Source of the DNA: Prosthecodimorpha hirschii
Lineage (GTDB): Bacteria > Pseudomonadota > Alphaproteobacteria > Rhizobiales > Ancalomicrobiaceae
Direction: 5' to 3'
Assembly: GCF_001305515.1 (NCBI RefSeq)
Contig: NZ_LJYW01000005.1
Location: forward strand, 1-32,300
Length of the DNA stretch: 32,300 bases
The translations under genes and the position numbers were made by a program. Under the pieces are notes generated by a model that was not told where the DNA came from, did no database searches, and worked only from the letters and a program-made list of their open reading frames with translations. Numbering within the stretch: the first letter of the stretch is position 1; each line of letters starts with the position of its first letter. Positions 14,170 through 23,875 of the stretch are shown here, piece after piece.

Positions 14170-15159
14170 ATGAAGGCTTCACAACACAATCGAGAAGGTT
14201 TCGCACGCGGCGCGCGGATGCTGCGCACGGCGCTAGGGCCAGCGATTGCCCGGTTTCTGGAAGATGCGTCCGTCGTCGAGGTGATGCTGAACCCGGACGG
14301 GCGCATCTGGGTCGACCGGCCTTCCGAAGGACTGTCCGACACGGGCGAGCGGCTGTCGCCCGCCGATGGCGAGCGGATCGTCCGCCTGGTCGCCCACCAT
14401 GTCGGCGCCGAGGTCCATGCCGGCGCCCCGCGCGTCTCGGCCGAGCTGCCCGAAACCGGAGAGCGGTTCGAGGGGCTGTTGCCACCCGTGGTCGCGGCCC
14501 CGGCCTTCGCCATCCGCAAGCCCGCCGTCGCCGTGTTCACGCTGGACGATTATGTCGCGGCGGGGATCATGTCGGCGGCCCAGGCCGATGCGCTGCGCGA
14601 GGGTGTCGCGTCCCGCGCCAACATCCTCGTCGCCGGCGGTACATCGACCGGCAAGACCACACTAACCAATGCGCTGTTGGCCGAAGTGGCGAAGACCTCC
14701 GATCGCGTCGTCATCATCGAGGATACCCGCGAACTGCAATGCGCTGCACCCAACCTCGTCGCCATGCGGACCAAGGATGGCGTCGCCTCGCTCTCCGATC
14801 TCGTCCGCTCCAGCTTACGCCTGCGCCCCGACCGCATCCCCATCGGTGAGGTGCGCGGCGCGGAAGCTCTCGACCTCCTGAAGGCATGGGGCACCGGCCA
14901 TCCCGGCGGTGTCGGCACGATCCACGCCGGCAGCGCCATTGGCGCTTTGCGGCGGATGGAACAGCTCATTCAGGAAGCCGTCGTCACCGTACCCCGCGCG
15001 CTGATCGCCGAGACGATCGACCTGGTGGCCGTGCTGTCCGGCCGCGGTTCCGCGCGGCGCGTGTCCGAACTCGCCCGCGTCGCGGGCCTCGGCCCGGACG
15101 GGGATTACCGCATCGCGCCCGTCAACCATCACCCCCAGCCTGAAGGAGCCTCCCAATGA
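14170..15159 (+). CDS. trbB: TrbB, conjugal transfer ATPase (VirB11-like)
   Basis: This predicts a 329-residue hexameric traffic ATPase at the cytoplasmic base of the Trb type IV secretion system. The N-terminal domain has [14 protein letters not shown]. Walker A is GGTSTGKTT (about 156-164), followed by the Asp box [30 protein letters not shown] and the His box GTIHAGS. Length and motif order are those of TrbB. It opens the trb operon after the second cargo insertion, and its stop overlaps the trbC start by four bases (ATGATG arrangement), indicating coupled translation. Confidence 0.95.
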   Translation: MKASQHNREGFARGARMLRTALGPAIARFLEDASVVEVMLNPDGRIWVDRPSEGLSDTGERLSPADGERIVRLVAHHVGAEVHAGAPRVSAELPETGERFEGLLPPVVAAPAFAIRKPAVAVFTLDDYVAAGIMSAAQADALREGVASRANILVAGGTSTGKTTLTNALLAEVAKTSDRVVIIEDTRELQCAAPNLVAMRTKDGVASLSDLVRSSLRLRPDRIPIGEVRGAEALDLLKAWGTGHPGGVGTIHAGSAIGALRRMEQLIQEAVVTVPRALIAETIDLVAVLSGRGSARRVSELARVAGLGPDGDYRIAPVNHHPQPEGASQ

Positions 15160-15497
15160 TGCCTGTTGTCCACCGCCTGCGCCTGTCGCGCCGGCGCCTC
15201 GCCATGACCGTTTCGGTCGCCACGCTCAGCGTGATGGTGGCGGCGCCCGCCCATGCTTCCGGCTCATCGATGCCGTGGGAAGCGCCGCTGCAATCCATCC
15301 TCCAGTCGATCGAAGGACCCGTCGCCAAGATCATCGCCGTCATCATCATTATCACCACCGGCCTGACGCTGGCCTTCGGCGATACCAACGGTGGGTTCCG
15401 CCGACTGATCCAGATCGTCTTCGGCCTGTCGATCGCGTTCGCCGCGTCGAGTTTCTTCCTGTCGTTCTTCTCGTTCGGCGGCGGGGCGCTGGTCTGA
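15156..15497 (+). CDS. trbC: TrbC, pilin subunit (VirB2-like)
   Basis: This predicts 113 residues. A long basic signal region (about residues 1-34, ending PAHA) precedes the mature pilin with two hydrophobic helices: AKIIAVIIIITTGLTLAFG and IVFGLSIAFAASSFFLSFF. A short FSFGGGALV tail follows. In RP4 the equivalent protein is cut by TraF and cyclised; a TraF homologue is encoded at the start of the window. The start overlaps the trbB stop and the stop overlaps the trbD start by one base (TGATG). Confidence 0.93.
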   Translation: MMPVVHRLRLSRRRLAMTVSVATLSVMVAAPAHASGSSMPWEAPLQSILQSIEGPVAKIIAVIIIITTGLTLAFGDTNGGFRRLIQIVFGLSIAFAASSFFLSFFSFGGGALV

Positions 15498-15775
15498 TGG
15501 GCGTCGTCGATCAGGGCGGAGAGGTGCCGGGCTACACCGTCCCGCTGCACCGGGCGCTCAGCGAACCCATCCTGCTCGGCGGCGCGCCGCGCGCCATCGC
15601 CATCATGAACGGTACGCTGGCCGGCGCGGTCGGGCTCGGCCTGCGGCTCTGGCTGGCCGGCATCCTCATCTGGGCGATCGGGCATTTCGCGGCGGTGTGG
15701 GCGGCGAAGCGCGATCCGCTCTTCGTCGAGGTCGGCCGCCGCCATCTACGCATCCCCGCGCACCTTTCGGTCTGA
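15497..15775 (+). CDS. trbD: TrbD, inner-membrane mating-pair protein (VirB3-like)
   Basis: This predicts 92 residues with a conserved N-terminal YTVPLHRALSEPILLGGAPR and two adjoining hydrophobic stretches (AIMNGTLAGAVGLGLRLW and LAGILIWAIGHFAAVW). A cytoplasmic tail, AKRDPLFVEVGRRHLR, follows. All are typical for TrbD/VirB3. It begins one base inside the trbC stop codon and is followed after 12 bases by trbE, which works with it in pilus assembly. Confidence 0.93.
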   Translation: MGVVDQGGEVPGYTVPLHRALSEPILLGGAPRAIAIMNGTLAGAVGLGLRLWLAGILIWAIGHFAAVWAAKRDPLFVEVGRRHLRIPAHLSV

Positions 15776-15787
15776 GGGGGCGCGGCC

Positions 15788-18226
15788 ATGATGAACCTCG
15801 CCGAATATCGCGACAGACAAGCCCGGCTCGCCGATTTCCTGCCCTGGGTGGCGCTGGCGGCTCCCGGCATCGTGCTCAACAAGGACGGCAGCTTCCAGCG
15901 CACCGCGCGGTTTCGCGGTCCCGATCTGGATTCGGCCGTGCCGGCCGAGCTGGTGGCCGTCGCCGGCCGCCTCAATAACGCCTTCCGCCGTTTGGGTTCG
16001 GGCTGGGCGATCTTCGTCGAGGCGCAGCGCCATGCCGCCGCGACCTATCCGAACAGCACCTTCCCGGATTCGGCGTCGGCGCTGGTCGATGCGGAACGGA
16101 AAGCCGATTTCGAGGAAGCCGGATCGCATTTCGAGTCGGGCTATTTCCTCACCTTCACCTATCTGCCGCCGGCCGAGGACGCGGCGCGCGCCGAGACCTG
16201 GCTCTATGAGGGCCGCGAGAAGACCGGTATCGATCCCCATGAGGTGATGGCTGGCTTCGCCGACCGCACCGACCGGCTGCTGCGCCTGGTCGAAGCCTTC
16301 ATGCCGGAATGCCGCTGGCTCGATGACGGCGAAACGCTGACTTATCTGCATGGCTGCGTCTCGACACACCGCCATCGCGTCCGCGTCCCCGAGACGCCGG
16401 TCTATCTCGACGCGCTGCTCGCCAATCAGCCGCTCACCGGCGGGTTGGAACCGCGCCTGGGGTCGGCGCATCTGCGCGTGCTGACCATCACCGGCTTCCC
16501 GACCGCCACGACGCCGGGCCTGCTCGACGAGCTGAACCGGCTGGCCTTTCCCTATCGCTGGTCCACCCGCGCGATCCTGCTCGACAAGACGGACGCGACG
16601 AAGCTGCTGACGAAGATTAGGCGGCAATGGTTCGCCAAGCGCAAGTCGATCGCCGCGATCCTGAAGGAGGTGATGACCAACGAGGCGTCGGCGCTGGTCG
16701 ATACCGACGCCTCGAACAAGGCAGCGGACGCCGATCTCGCGCTTCAGGAACTCGGCGCCGACTATGCCGGCATCGCCTATGTCACCGCGACGGTGACGGT
16801 GTGGGACGCCGATCCGCGCATCGCCGACGAGAAGCTGCGGCTGGTCGAGAAGGTCATTCAGGGCCGCGACTTCACCGCGATGGCCGAGACCATCAACGCC
16901 GTGGACGCCTGGCTGGGATCATTGCCCGGCCATGTCTACGCCAATGTCCGGCAGCCGCCGATCTCCACGCTCAATCTCGCCCACATGATTCCCCTGTCAG
17001 CGGTGTGGGCGGGGCCGGAACGGGACGAGCACTTCGCAGCCCCCCCGCTGCTGTTCGGCAAGACCGAAGGCTCGACCCCGTTCCGGTTTTCCCTTCATGT
17101 CGGCGATGTCGGCCATACGCTGATCGTCGGCCCGACCGGCGCGGGCAAGTCGGTGCTGCTGGCGCTGATGGCCTTGCAGTTCCGGCGCTATGCCGGCGCG
17201 CAGGTCTTCGCCTTCGACTTCGGCGGCTCGATCCGCGCGGCGGCGCTCTCCATGCGCGGCGACTGGCACGATCTCGGCGGCGGGCTGACCGAGGGCAGCG
17301 CCGACAGCGTATCGCTGCAACCGCTCGCCCGCGTCGATGACGCCGCCGAACGGGCATGGGCGGCCGACTGGCTCGGCGCGATCCTCGCCCGCGAAAGCGT
17401 CGCCATCACGCCGGAGGTGAAAGAGCATCTCTGGACAGCGCTGACCTCGCTGGCCTCCGCGCCGATCGAGGAACGCACGATCACCGGCCTCTGCGTCCTC
17501 TTGCAGTCCAACGACCTCAAGCAGGCGCTGCGTCCCTATTGCATTGGCGGGGCGTGGGGCCGGTTGCTCGATGCCGAGGCCGAACATCTCGGCACGGCGA
17601 CGGTGCAGGCGTTCGAGACCGAGGGGCTGATCGGCACCGAAGCCGCGCCCGCCGTGTTGGCCTATCTGTTCCATCGCATCGAAGACCGGCTCGACGGATC
17701 GCCGACCCTCATCATCGTCGATGAGGGCTGGCTCGCGCTCGACGACGAGGGCTTCGCCGGCCAGCTCCGCGAATGGCTGAAGACGCTCAGGAAGAAGAAC
17801 GCCAGCGTCATCTTCGCCACGCAGTCGCTGTCGGACATCGACGGCAGCGCCATCGCGCCCGCCATCATCGAAAGCTGCCAGACCCGGTTGCTGCTTCCCA
17901 ACGAGCGCGCGATCGAGCCGCAGATCACCGCCATCTATCGCCGCTTCGGTCTCAACGACCGGCAGATCGAGATCATCGCGCGGGCCATGCCCAAGCGTGA
18001 CTATTACTGCCAGTCGCGGCGCGGCAACCGGCTGTTCGAGCTGGGCCTGTCGGAGGTGGCGCTAGCGCTCTGCGCCGCATCCTCGAAGACCGATCAGGCC
18101 GCCATCGCCCGCGTCACCGCCGAGCATGGCACGGACGGATTCCTCGACGCCTGGCTGCGCCATCGCGGCGTCGGCTGGGCCGCCGATCTCATTCCCAACC
18201 TCACCAACAAGGAGAAGTCCCAATGA
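15788..18226 (+). CDS. trbE: TrbE, transfer ATPase (VirB4-like)
   Basis: This predicts 812 residues, the normal size. It is the largest energy-providing ATPase of the secretion channel. It begins MMNLAEYRDRQARLADFLPW. The CagE/TrbE N-terminal region extends to about residue 400, then Walker A is VGPTGAGKSVLL (about 447-458), Walker B LIIVDEGWLALDD lies near residue 640, and KKNASVIFATQSLSDI follows. A purine-rich GAGGGGGCG precedes the start. Its stop overlaps the trbJ start by four bases. Confidence 0.95.
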   Translation: MMNLAEYRDRQARLADFLPWVALAAPGIVLNKDGSFQRTARFRGPDLDSAVPAELVAVAGRLNNAFRRLGSGWAIFVEAQRHAAATYPNSTFPDSASALVDAERKADFEEAGSHFESGYFLTFTYLPPAEDAARAETWLYEGREKTGIDPHEVMAGFADRTDRLLRLVEAFMPECRWLDDGETLTYLHGCVSTHRHRVRVPETPVYLDALLANQPLTGGLEPRLGSAHLRVLTITGFPTATTPGLLDELNRLAFPYRWSTRAILLDKTDATKLLTKIRRQWFAKRKSIAAILKEVMTNEASALVDTDASNKAADADLALQELGADYAGIAYVTATVTVWDADPRIADEKLRLVEKVIQGRDFTAMAETINAVDAWLGSLPGHVYANVRQPPISTLNLAHMIPLSAVWAGPERDEHFAAPPLLFGKTEGSTPFRFSLHVGDVGHTLIVGPTGAGKSVLLALMALQFRRYAGAQVFAFDFGGSIRAAALSMRGDWHDLGGGLTEGSADSVSLQPLARVDDAAERAWAADWLGAILARESVAITPEVKEHLWTALTSLASAPIEERTITGLCVLLQSNDLKQALRPYCIGGAWGRLLDAEAEHLGTATVQAFETEGLIGTEAAPAVLAYLFHRIEDRLDGSPTLIIVDEGWLALDDEGFAGQLREWLKTLRKKNASVIFATQSLSDIDGSAIAPAIIESCQTRLLLPNERAIEPQITAIYRRFGLNDRQIEIIARAMPKRDYYCQSRRGNRLFELGLSEVALALCAASSKTDQAAIARVTAEHGTDGFLDAWLRHRGVGWAADLIPNLTNKEKSQ

Positions 18227-18984
18227 AACTGCGCCGTTCACGCGCGGCGTTGCTTGCCGCGTCCATCCTGTCCGTCCCGCTGGCCCTGTCGCCGATCATC
18301 ACGACACCAGCGCAGGCGCAATGGGTCGTGTTTGATCCGTCCAACTATGCGCAGAACGTGCTGACCGCCGCGCGCTCGCTTCAGCAGATCACCAACCAGA
18401 TCACCTCGCTCCAGAACGAAGCGCAGTCGCTCATCAATCAGGCGCGCAATCTGGCGAGCCTGCCTTACTCGTCACTCCAGCAGTTGCAGCAGTCGGTGCA
18501 GCGCACCCAGCAACTGCTCAGCCAGGCGCAGAACATCGCCTATGACGTCCAGAAGATCGATCAGGTCTTCAGCCAGAAATACTCGACCGCTTCCATGTCG
18601 GCGTCGGACGCGCAGCTCGTCGCCGACGCGAAATCGCGCTGGCAGAACACGGTCGGCGGCTTGCAGGACGCGATGCGCGTGCAGGCCACCGTGGTCGGCA
18701 ACATCGACACCAACCGCACGCAGATGTCGGCGCTGGTCGGGTCGAGCCAGTCGGCGACCGGCGCGTTGCAGGCGACGCAGGCCGGTAACCAGCTTCTCGC
18801 GCTCCAGGCCCAGCAACTCGCCGACCTCACCGCGCTCGTTGCCGCCAACGGCCGGGCGCAGGCGCTGACGGATGCCGAACGCGCTGCCGCCGCCGCACAG
18901 GGACAGGAACAGCGCCGCCGCTTCCTGACGCCGGGATCGGGCTACCAGCCCGGCAACGCGCAGATGTTCCACGGTAACAACTGA
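18223..18984 (+). CDS. trbJ: TrbJ, periplasmic mating-pair protein (VirB5-like)
   Basis: This predicts 253 residues. Residues 1-32 form a Sec signal peptide ending TPAQAQ. The mature part begins WVVFDPSNYAQNVLTAARSL, the hallmark of TrbJ. It continues as long glutamine-rich helices with heptad character (LQQLQQSVQRTQQLLSQAQN) and ends in PGSGYQPGNAQMFHGNN. VirB5-like proteins sit at the pilus tip. It overlaps the trbE stop by four bases. Confidence 0.93.
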   Translation: MKLRRSRAALLAASILSVPLALSPIITTPAQAQWVVFDPSNYAQNVLTAARSLQQITNQITSLQNEAQSLINQARNLASLPYSSLQQLQQSVQRTQQLLSQAQNIAYDVQKIDQVFSQKYSTASMSASDAQLVADAKSRWQNTVGGLQDAMRVQATVVGNIDTNRTQMSALVGSSQSATGALQATQAGNQLLALQAQQLADLTALVAANGRAQALTDAERAAAAAQGQEQRRRFLTPGSGYQPGNAQMFHGNN

Positions 18985-18995
18985 GCGGGGGCGTG

Positions 18996-19316
18996 ATGGA
19001 CGGCAAGACCCTCGCGCGTATCGGCGCCATCGTCTTCGTCGCGCTGGCGATCACCGCCACCGCAATCGAGATAAACCGGCCCGCCGAGCGGGCGGACGAT
19101 CCGGTCGCGCAGGTGCGACCGGCACCGGCGCGAGATCCGCTGCGCGTGGAACTCGCGCGGTGTGGCGCAATGGGCGAAGCCGGTGGGCGCGATCCGTCCT
19201 GCCTTCACGCCTGGGCCGAAAACCGTCGCCGCTTCCTGGGCCAGCCCGCGCCGGTCGCGTCCCCGGAGCCGACCGCTCCAACCCCGTCCATACCAGACCA
19301 GAACGGGAGCCGCTGA
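18996..19316 (+). CDS. TrbK-alt type putative entry exclusion protein
   Basis: This predicts 106 residues with one N-terminal membrane segment (IGAIVFVALAITATAIEI) and a short periplasmic part. The conserved cysteine pattern runs from RCGAMGEAG through RDPSCLHAWAENRRRFLG, which is the signature of the alternative TrbK family placed between trbJ and trbL. The usual proposed role is to block redundant transfer into cells already carrying the element. An in-frame GTG lies one codon before the ATG. The stop lies one base before the trbL start. Confidence 0.85.
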   Translation: MDGKTLARIGAIVFVALAITATAIEINRPAERADDPVAQVRPAPARDPLRVELARCGAMGEAGGRDPSCLHAWAENRRRFLGQPAPVASPEPTAPTPSIPDQNGSR

Positions 19317-19317
19317 G

Positions 19318-20670
19318 ATGCAGGGCGCCGGCGTCATCGACCATTTCCTGGATGTCTTCACCCGCTATATCGACAGCGGCTTCGGCCTGCTGCGCCCCGA
19401 AGTGGCGTTCATCGCGACCACGCTGATCGTCATCGACGTGACGCTGGCGGCGCTGTTCTGGTCGTGGGGCGCCGATGAGGACATCATCGCGCGGCTGGTC
19501 AAGAAGACGTTGTTTGTCGGCGTGTTCGCCTACATCATCGGCAACTGGAACACCCTCGCCCGCATCGTCTTCGAGAGCTTCGCCGGTCTCGGGCTGAAGG
19601 CGTCAGGCACGGGGTTCACCACCGCCGATCTCCTGCGCCCCGGCAAGGTCGCGCAGACCGGCCTCGACGCCGCCCGGCCGCTGCTCGATTCCATCTCCGA
19701 CCTGATGGGCTGGGTCTCGTTCTTCGAGAACTTCATCCAGATCGCCTGCCTGATGTTCGCCTGGGCGCTGATCCTGCTCGCCTTCTTCATCCTCGCCGTC
19801 CAGCTCTTCGTCACCCTGATCGAGTTCAAGCTGACGACGCTCGCCGGCTTCGTGCTGATCCCGTTCGGCCTGTTCGGTAAATCCGCCTTCATGGCCGAGC
19901 GCGTCCTCGGCAACGTCATCTCGTCGGGCATCAAAGTCCTGGTGCTCGCCGTCATCATCGGCATCGGCTCGACCCTGTTCTCCGAGTTCACCGCCGGCTT
20001 CAACGGCGCGACGCCCTCGATCGACGACGCCATGACCATCGTGCTCGCGGCCCTGGCACTGCTGGGCTTGGGCATCTTCGGCCCCGGCATCGCCAACGGT
20101 CTCGTTTCCGGCGGCCCGCAGCTTGGTGCGGGCGCGGCGGTCGGCACGGGTCTCGCCGCCGGTGGCATGGTCGCGGCGGGTGCAGCGACGGTCGGCGCCG
20201 TGGCATCTGGTGGAGCTGCCCTTGCCGGAGGCGCTGCCGCTGCCGCCCGTGGCGGGGCCACACTCGCGGGGGGCGCGTCCACCGCCTACAGCCTTGGCGC
20301 GGCCGGCCAGTCCGGCGCATCCGGCGTTGCCTCCGGTCTTGGCAATGTCGCATCGACCGGCGCATCGAAAGCCGGCTCTGCCATCGCCAGCCCATTCCGG
20401 CGTGCCGCCGCCTCGATGCGCGAGAGCTTTGAAGCGGGTGGCCGCGCCGTATCCGGTGATGCGGGCGCGGCCGAGGCAGATGCCAGCTCCGCCGCATCTG
20501 CACCCGCCGCCTCCGCCACGCCATCGTCCGCCGACCGCCCGCCCGCCTGGGCCAAACGCATGAAGCGCGGCCAGCAGATGACGCATGGCGTCCAGGCCGC
20601 TGCCCACGCCGTCAAATCCGGCGATGCCCATGGCGGCGGCTCTTCCGTCAACCTCTCCGAAAGCGACTGA
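19318..20670 (+). CDS. trbL: TrbL, polytopic inner-membrane channel protein (VirB6-like)
   Basis: This predicts 450 residues. The N-terminal GAGVIDHFLDVFTRYIDSGF is characteristic. Six or so membrane segments follow between residues 30 and 260, among them FIATTLIVIDVTLAALFW, LMFAWALILLAFFILAVQLF and TLAGFVLIPFGLF. After about residue 270 the sequence is an alanine-, glycine- and serine-rich low-complexity tail. That is normal for the family, though the length varies. The start at 19318 is set by the conserved N-terminus; an in-frame start at 19162 would overlap the TrbK-alt gene. Confidence 0.93.
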   Translation: MQGAGVIDHFLDVFTRYIDSGFGLLRPEVAFIATTLIVIDVTLAALFWSWGADEDIIARLVKKTLFVGVFAYIIGNWNTLARIVFESFAGLGLKASGTGFTTADLLRPGKVAQTGLDAARPLLDSISDLMGWVSFFENFIQIACLMFAWALILLAFFILAVQLFVTLIEFKLTTLAGFVLIPFGLFGKSAFMAERVLGNVISSGIKVLVLAVIIGIGSTLFSEFTAGFNGATPSIDDAMTIVLAALALLGLGIFGPGIANGLVSGGPQLGAGAAVGTGLAAGGMVAAGAATVGAVASGGAALAGGAAAAARGGATLAGGASTAYSLGAAGQSGASGVASGLGNVASTGASKAGSAIASPFRRAAASMRESFEAGGRAVSGDAGAAEADASSAASAPAASATPSSADRPPAWAKRMKRGQQMTHGVQAAAHAVKSGDAHGGGSSVNLSESD

Positions 20671-20672
20671 CC

Positions 20673-21356
20673 ATGTTCAAGCGACCTTCCACCCACTACG
20701 GCAAATCCCCCGAACCCGAGACGCCCTATCAGCGCGCCGCCCAGGTCTGGGACGACCGCATCGGCTCGGCCCGTGTACAGGCGAAGAACTGGCGGCTGAT
20801 GGCCTTCGGCTCGCTGGCGCTCTCCGCCGCTCTCTCGGCCGGAGTGTTCTGGCAGTCGATGAACGGTTCGATCGTGCCATGGGTGGTGCAGGTCGATCGG
20901 CTTGGACAGGCGCAGGCGATTGCGCCCGCGACCGCCGACTATCAGCCGAACGACGCGCAGATCGCCTTCTACCTCGCGCGGTTCATCGAGCAGGTCCGGG
21001 GCATTCCGGCCGACGCCATCATCGTGCGGCAGAACTGGCTGCGCGCCTATGACTTCACCACGCAGGCCGGCGCGCTGGCGCTCAACGACTATGCGCGCTC
21101 GAACGATCCGTTCGCCAAGGTCGGCAGGCAGCAGGTCGCGGTCGAGGTGTCGAGTGTGATCCGCGCCTCGCCATCGAGCTTCCGCGTCGCCTGGATCGAG
21201 CGCCGCTATCAGGACGGTTCGCTCGCCAGCTCCGAACGCTGGTCCGCGATCCTCACCGTCGCCGTACAGCCGCCCCGCGATGCCGACACGCTGCGGAAGA
21301 ACCCGCTGGGAATCTACATCAACGCCATCAACTGGTCGAAGGAGCTTGGACAATGA
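20673..21356 (+). CDS. trbF: TrbF, periplasmic scaffold protein (VirB8-like)
   Basis: This predicts 227 residues: a cytoplasmic N-terminus (TPYQRAAQVWDDRIGSARVQ), one membrane helix at about 43-62 (MAFGSLALSAALSAGVFW), then the periplasmic VirB8-like domain with VPWVVQVDRLGQAQAI and ends IYINAINWSKEL. It starts two bases after trbL and overlaps the trbG start by four bases. It would link the inner-membrane complex with TrbG and TrbI. Confidence 0.94.
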   Translation: MFKRPSTHYGKSPEPETPYQRAAQVWDDRIGSARVQAKNWRLMAFGSLALSAALSAGVFWQSMNGSIVPWVVQVDRLGQAQAIAPATADYQPNDAQIAFYLARFIEQVRGIPADAIIVRQNWLRAYDFTTQAGALALNDYARSNDPFAKVGRQQVAVEVSSVIRASPSSFRVAWIERRYQDGSLASSERWSAILTVAVQPPRDADTLRKNPLGIYINAINWSKELGQ

Positions 21357-22381
21357 CACCGACCTTCCGCAAAGCTGGGAGGCCGGCTTTCCGCAATGCC
21401 TCACTCGCGGCTTTCCTGCTTTCCGCTTGCGCCCTCACGGGCTGTGCGGGGCACACCCCACCGCCGGAGATTTCCTATGACGATGCGGCTCCGGCCGTCA
21501 TCGCCGCCGATCCGCCCAAGCCCGTGCAGGTCGTCGAGCTGCCCAGGCCGCTGCCGCTTCCCGGCCAGTTGAAACCGGTCAGCAAGGACGGCAAGCCCGA
21601 GCCAGAAGCCGCCGATCCGACCGTGCGCGTCAACCAGGCCAATGCCGCCGCGCGGATGCAGCCGGTGCGTAACGGCTTCATCAATTCGATGCAGGTCTAT
21701 CCCTTCGTCGATGGCGCGCTCTATCAGGTCTATGCCTCGCCGGGGCAGATCACCGACATTTCGCTCCAGCCCGGAGAACAGCTCGTCGGCTCCGGCCCGG
21801 TCGCCGCTGGCGACACGGTGCGCTGGATAATCGGCGATACCGAGAGCGGCACAGGCGCGGCGAAGGTCGTGCATATCCTGGTGAAGCCCACGCGCGCCGA
21901 GCTGATGACCAACCTGGTTATCAACACTGATCGTCGCACCTACCATATGGAACTGCGCTCGACGCCTTCGACCTATATGGCGTCAGTGTCTTGGCAATAT
22001 CCGCAGGACCAGCTCATCGCGCTGCGTCGCCAGAACAGCCAAGCCGAGGCCCAGCAACCGATCGCGAACGGCATCGATCTCTCCCGTGTAAATTTCCGCT
22101 ACGAGGTGTTGGGCGACCGCGCGCCGTGGCGGCCGCTCCGCGCATTCGACGACGGCCGGCAGGTGTTCATCGAGTTTCCGCGCGGCATCGGCCAGGGCGA
22201 GATGCCGCCGCTGTTCGTCGTCGGGCCGGAGGGCGCGACATCCGAACTCGTGAACTACCGCGTGCGCGGCAACTACATGATCGTCGATCGGCTGTTCGCC
22301 GCCGCCGAGCTTCGCTTCGGAGCCGACAAGAACCAGAAGCGCGTCCGCATCTCCCGCACCGATGGGAGGCCAGCGTCGTGA
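21353..22381 (+). CDS. trbG: TrbG, outer-membrane core component (VirB9-like)
   Basis: This predicts 342 residues. It has a lipoprotein-type signal with lipobox ALTGC near residue 31, a proline-rich linker and then the VirB9/CagX domain: VNQANAAARMQPVRNGFINS, ALYQVYASPGQITDISLQPG and YHMELRSTPSTYMASVSW. Near the end lie RPLRAFDDGRQVFIEF and LFAAAELRFG. It overlaps the trbF stop and the trbI start by four bases each. Confidence 0.94.
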   Translation: MTPTFRKAGRPAFRNASLAAFLLSACALTGCAGHTPPPEISYDDAAPAVIAADPPKPVQVVELPRPLPLPGQLKPVSKDGKPEPEAADPTVRVNQANAAARMQPVRNGFINSMQVYPFVDGALYQVYASPGQITDISLQPGEQLVGSGPVAAGDTVRWIIGDTESGTGAAKVVHILVKPTRAELMTNLVINTDRRTYHMELRSTPSTYMASVSWQYPQDQLIALRRQNSQAEAQQPIANGIDLSRVNFRYEVLGDRAPWRPLRAFDDGRQVFIEFPRGIGQGEMPPLFVVGPEGATSELVNYRVRGNYMIVDRLFAAAELRFGADKNQKRVRISRTDGRPAS

Positions 22382-23634
22382 AACAGGATGATCCCGACAA
22401 GAAAGAAGGGCGCGAGCCAGAGGTTGGGCGTCCTGTCGAGCCCACTGAAGATAATGCACGCCCGCTGACCGGCGAGCCGGTCGCGCCGATGCGGCTGCGG
22501 CCCGAGCCGCCGCGCATCACCCGCCTGTCGCGCAAGGTGCTCGCAGGTCTCGGTCTTGCCGCCAGCGTCGGCGTCGGCGGCGCGCTGATCTATGCGCTCC
22601 AGACCCGTCATGGCGGCGAACAAGGCCAGGAACTGATCTCAACCGATAACCGCACCACGCCGGATGGCCTCGCCGGACTACCCAAGGACTATAGCGGCGT
22701 CCCCAAACTCGGCCCGCCGCTGCCCGGCGATCTCGGCCGTCCGATCCTCAACGCACAGAATGCCGGTCAGCCCGTACCGACGCCGGGGATTGCCACCCCT
22801 TTGGGGCCTGTCGGACCAACACCGGAGGAACAACGCCGGGCGCAGGAACTGGAATCGGCGCGGACCGCAAGGCTGTTCGCCAACACCGAAACGAGGCCGG
22901 GGAACACCGCCACAACGCCGACTACCGCGACCGTACCGCAACCCGATCTCGCCAGTCTCGGCCTCGCGCCGCAGCCAGCCACACCCTCGGCGCAGGATCG
23001 GCAACTCGCCTTCCTCAACCAGACGCCCGACAAGCGCACCGTCTCCCCGGATCGCGTTGTAGCGCCCGCGTCGAAGAATGTGCTTCAGGCTGGCGCGGTG
23101 ATCGCCGCCGCGCTCATCACCGGCATCCACTCCGATCTGCCAGGCCAGATCACGGCGCAGGTGACGGAGAATGTCTATGACAGCCCGACGGGTAAGATCC
23201 TACTCGTGCCGCAGGGCACCCGCGTCATCGGCCAGTATGATAGCGGCGTCGGGTTCGGACAGCGCCGCATCCTGCTCGTCTGGAGCCGGCTAATCTTCCC
23301 GAATGGCCACTCGATCGTACTGGAACGCCAACCCGGCGCCGACGCCGAGGGCTATGCCGGGCTGGAGGATGGCGTCGATTACCATTGGGGCGAACTGTTC
23401 AAGGCCGCGGCCTTGTCCACGCTGCTCAGCGTCGGCGCAGAATCTGGTTCGTCGAGCGGCGAAAGCGACATTGTGCGGGCCCTGCGTAACGGCGCATCGA
23501 ACAGCATCAGCCAGACCGGCCAGCAGATCGTCCAGCGCCAGCTCAATATCGCACCAACGCTCACCATCCGGCCGGGCTTCCCCGTCCGCGTGATCGTCAC
23601 GCGCGATCTTGTACTCGAACCCTACGGAGGCTGA
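22378..23634 (+). CDS. trbI: TrbI, channel-spanning protein (VirB10-like)
   Basis: This predicts 418 residues from a GTG start that overlaps the trbG stop (GTGA). A charged N-terminus and one membrane helix (VLAGLGLAASVGVGGALIYAL, about 52-72) precede a proline-rich periplasmic linker. The C-terminal VirB10 barrel domain includes VIAAALITGIHSDLPGQITA, ENVYDSPTGKILLVPQGTR, and GFPVRVIVTRDLVLEPY at the end. An ATG-initiated frame starting at 21991 is a shadow inside trbG. It is the last channel gene of the operon. Confidence 0.94.
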   Translation: MKQDDPDKKEGREPEVGRPVEPTEDNARPLTGEPVAPMRLRPEPPRITRLSRKVLAGLGLAASVGVGGALIYALQTRHGGEQGQELISTDNRTTPDGLAGLPKDYSGVPKLGPPLPGDLGRPILNAQNAGQPVPTPGIATPLGPVGPTPEEQRRAQELESARTARLFANTETRPGNTATTPTTATVPQPDLASLGLAPQPATPSAQDRQLAFLNQTPDKRTVSPDRVVAPASKNVLQAGAVIAAALITGIHSDLPGQITAQVTENVYDSPTGKILLVPQGTRVIGQYDSGVGFGQRRILLVWSRLIFPNGHSIVLERQPGADAEGYAGLEDGVDYHWGELFKAAALSTLLSVGAESGSSSGESDIVRALRNGASNSISQTGQQIVQRQLNIAPTLTIRPGFPVRVIVTRDLVLEPYGG

Positions 23635-23635
23635 C

Positions 23636-23875
23636 ATGGCGAAGCTGAAACTCGGCCCCATAACCGACGACAAGCCGGTCAAAGTCACGCTGGAACTGCC
23701 GGCCGGTCTGCACCGCGAACTTGTTGCCTATGCAGACATCCTCGCCAGCGACGCCGGGCAGGCTGTTGGCGATCCTGTTCGTCTGATCGTGCCAATGCTG
23801 CAGCGCTTCATCGCGACGGATCGGGAGTTTGTGAAGGCCCGGCGTGCAATGCTGCCGACTTCGCGGAACCGTTGA
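23636..23875 (+). CDS. DUF2274 family small protein
   Basis: This predicts 79 residues beginning MAKLKLGPITDDKPVKVTLEL, the standard start of DUF2274, and containing LHRELVAYADILASDAGQAV and LIVPMLQRFIATDREF. These proteins regularly follow trbI in alphaproteobacterial elements and look like a small helical, possibly DNA-binding, protein. The function is unknown. The gene starts one base after the trbI stop. Its last 68 bases overlap the 3' end of the convergent lysR-like gene. Confidence 0.9.
   Translation: MAKLKLGPITDDKPVKVTLELPAGLHRELVAYADILASDAGQAVGDPVRLIVPMLQRFIATDREFVKARRAMLPTSRNR

Noticed and set aside
13953-14540. 195-residue minus-strand frame across the trbB start
   Set aside because: Most of it is antisense to the conserved N-terminal half of TrbB, and no ribosome binding site or known family was seen.
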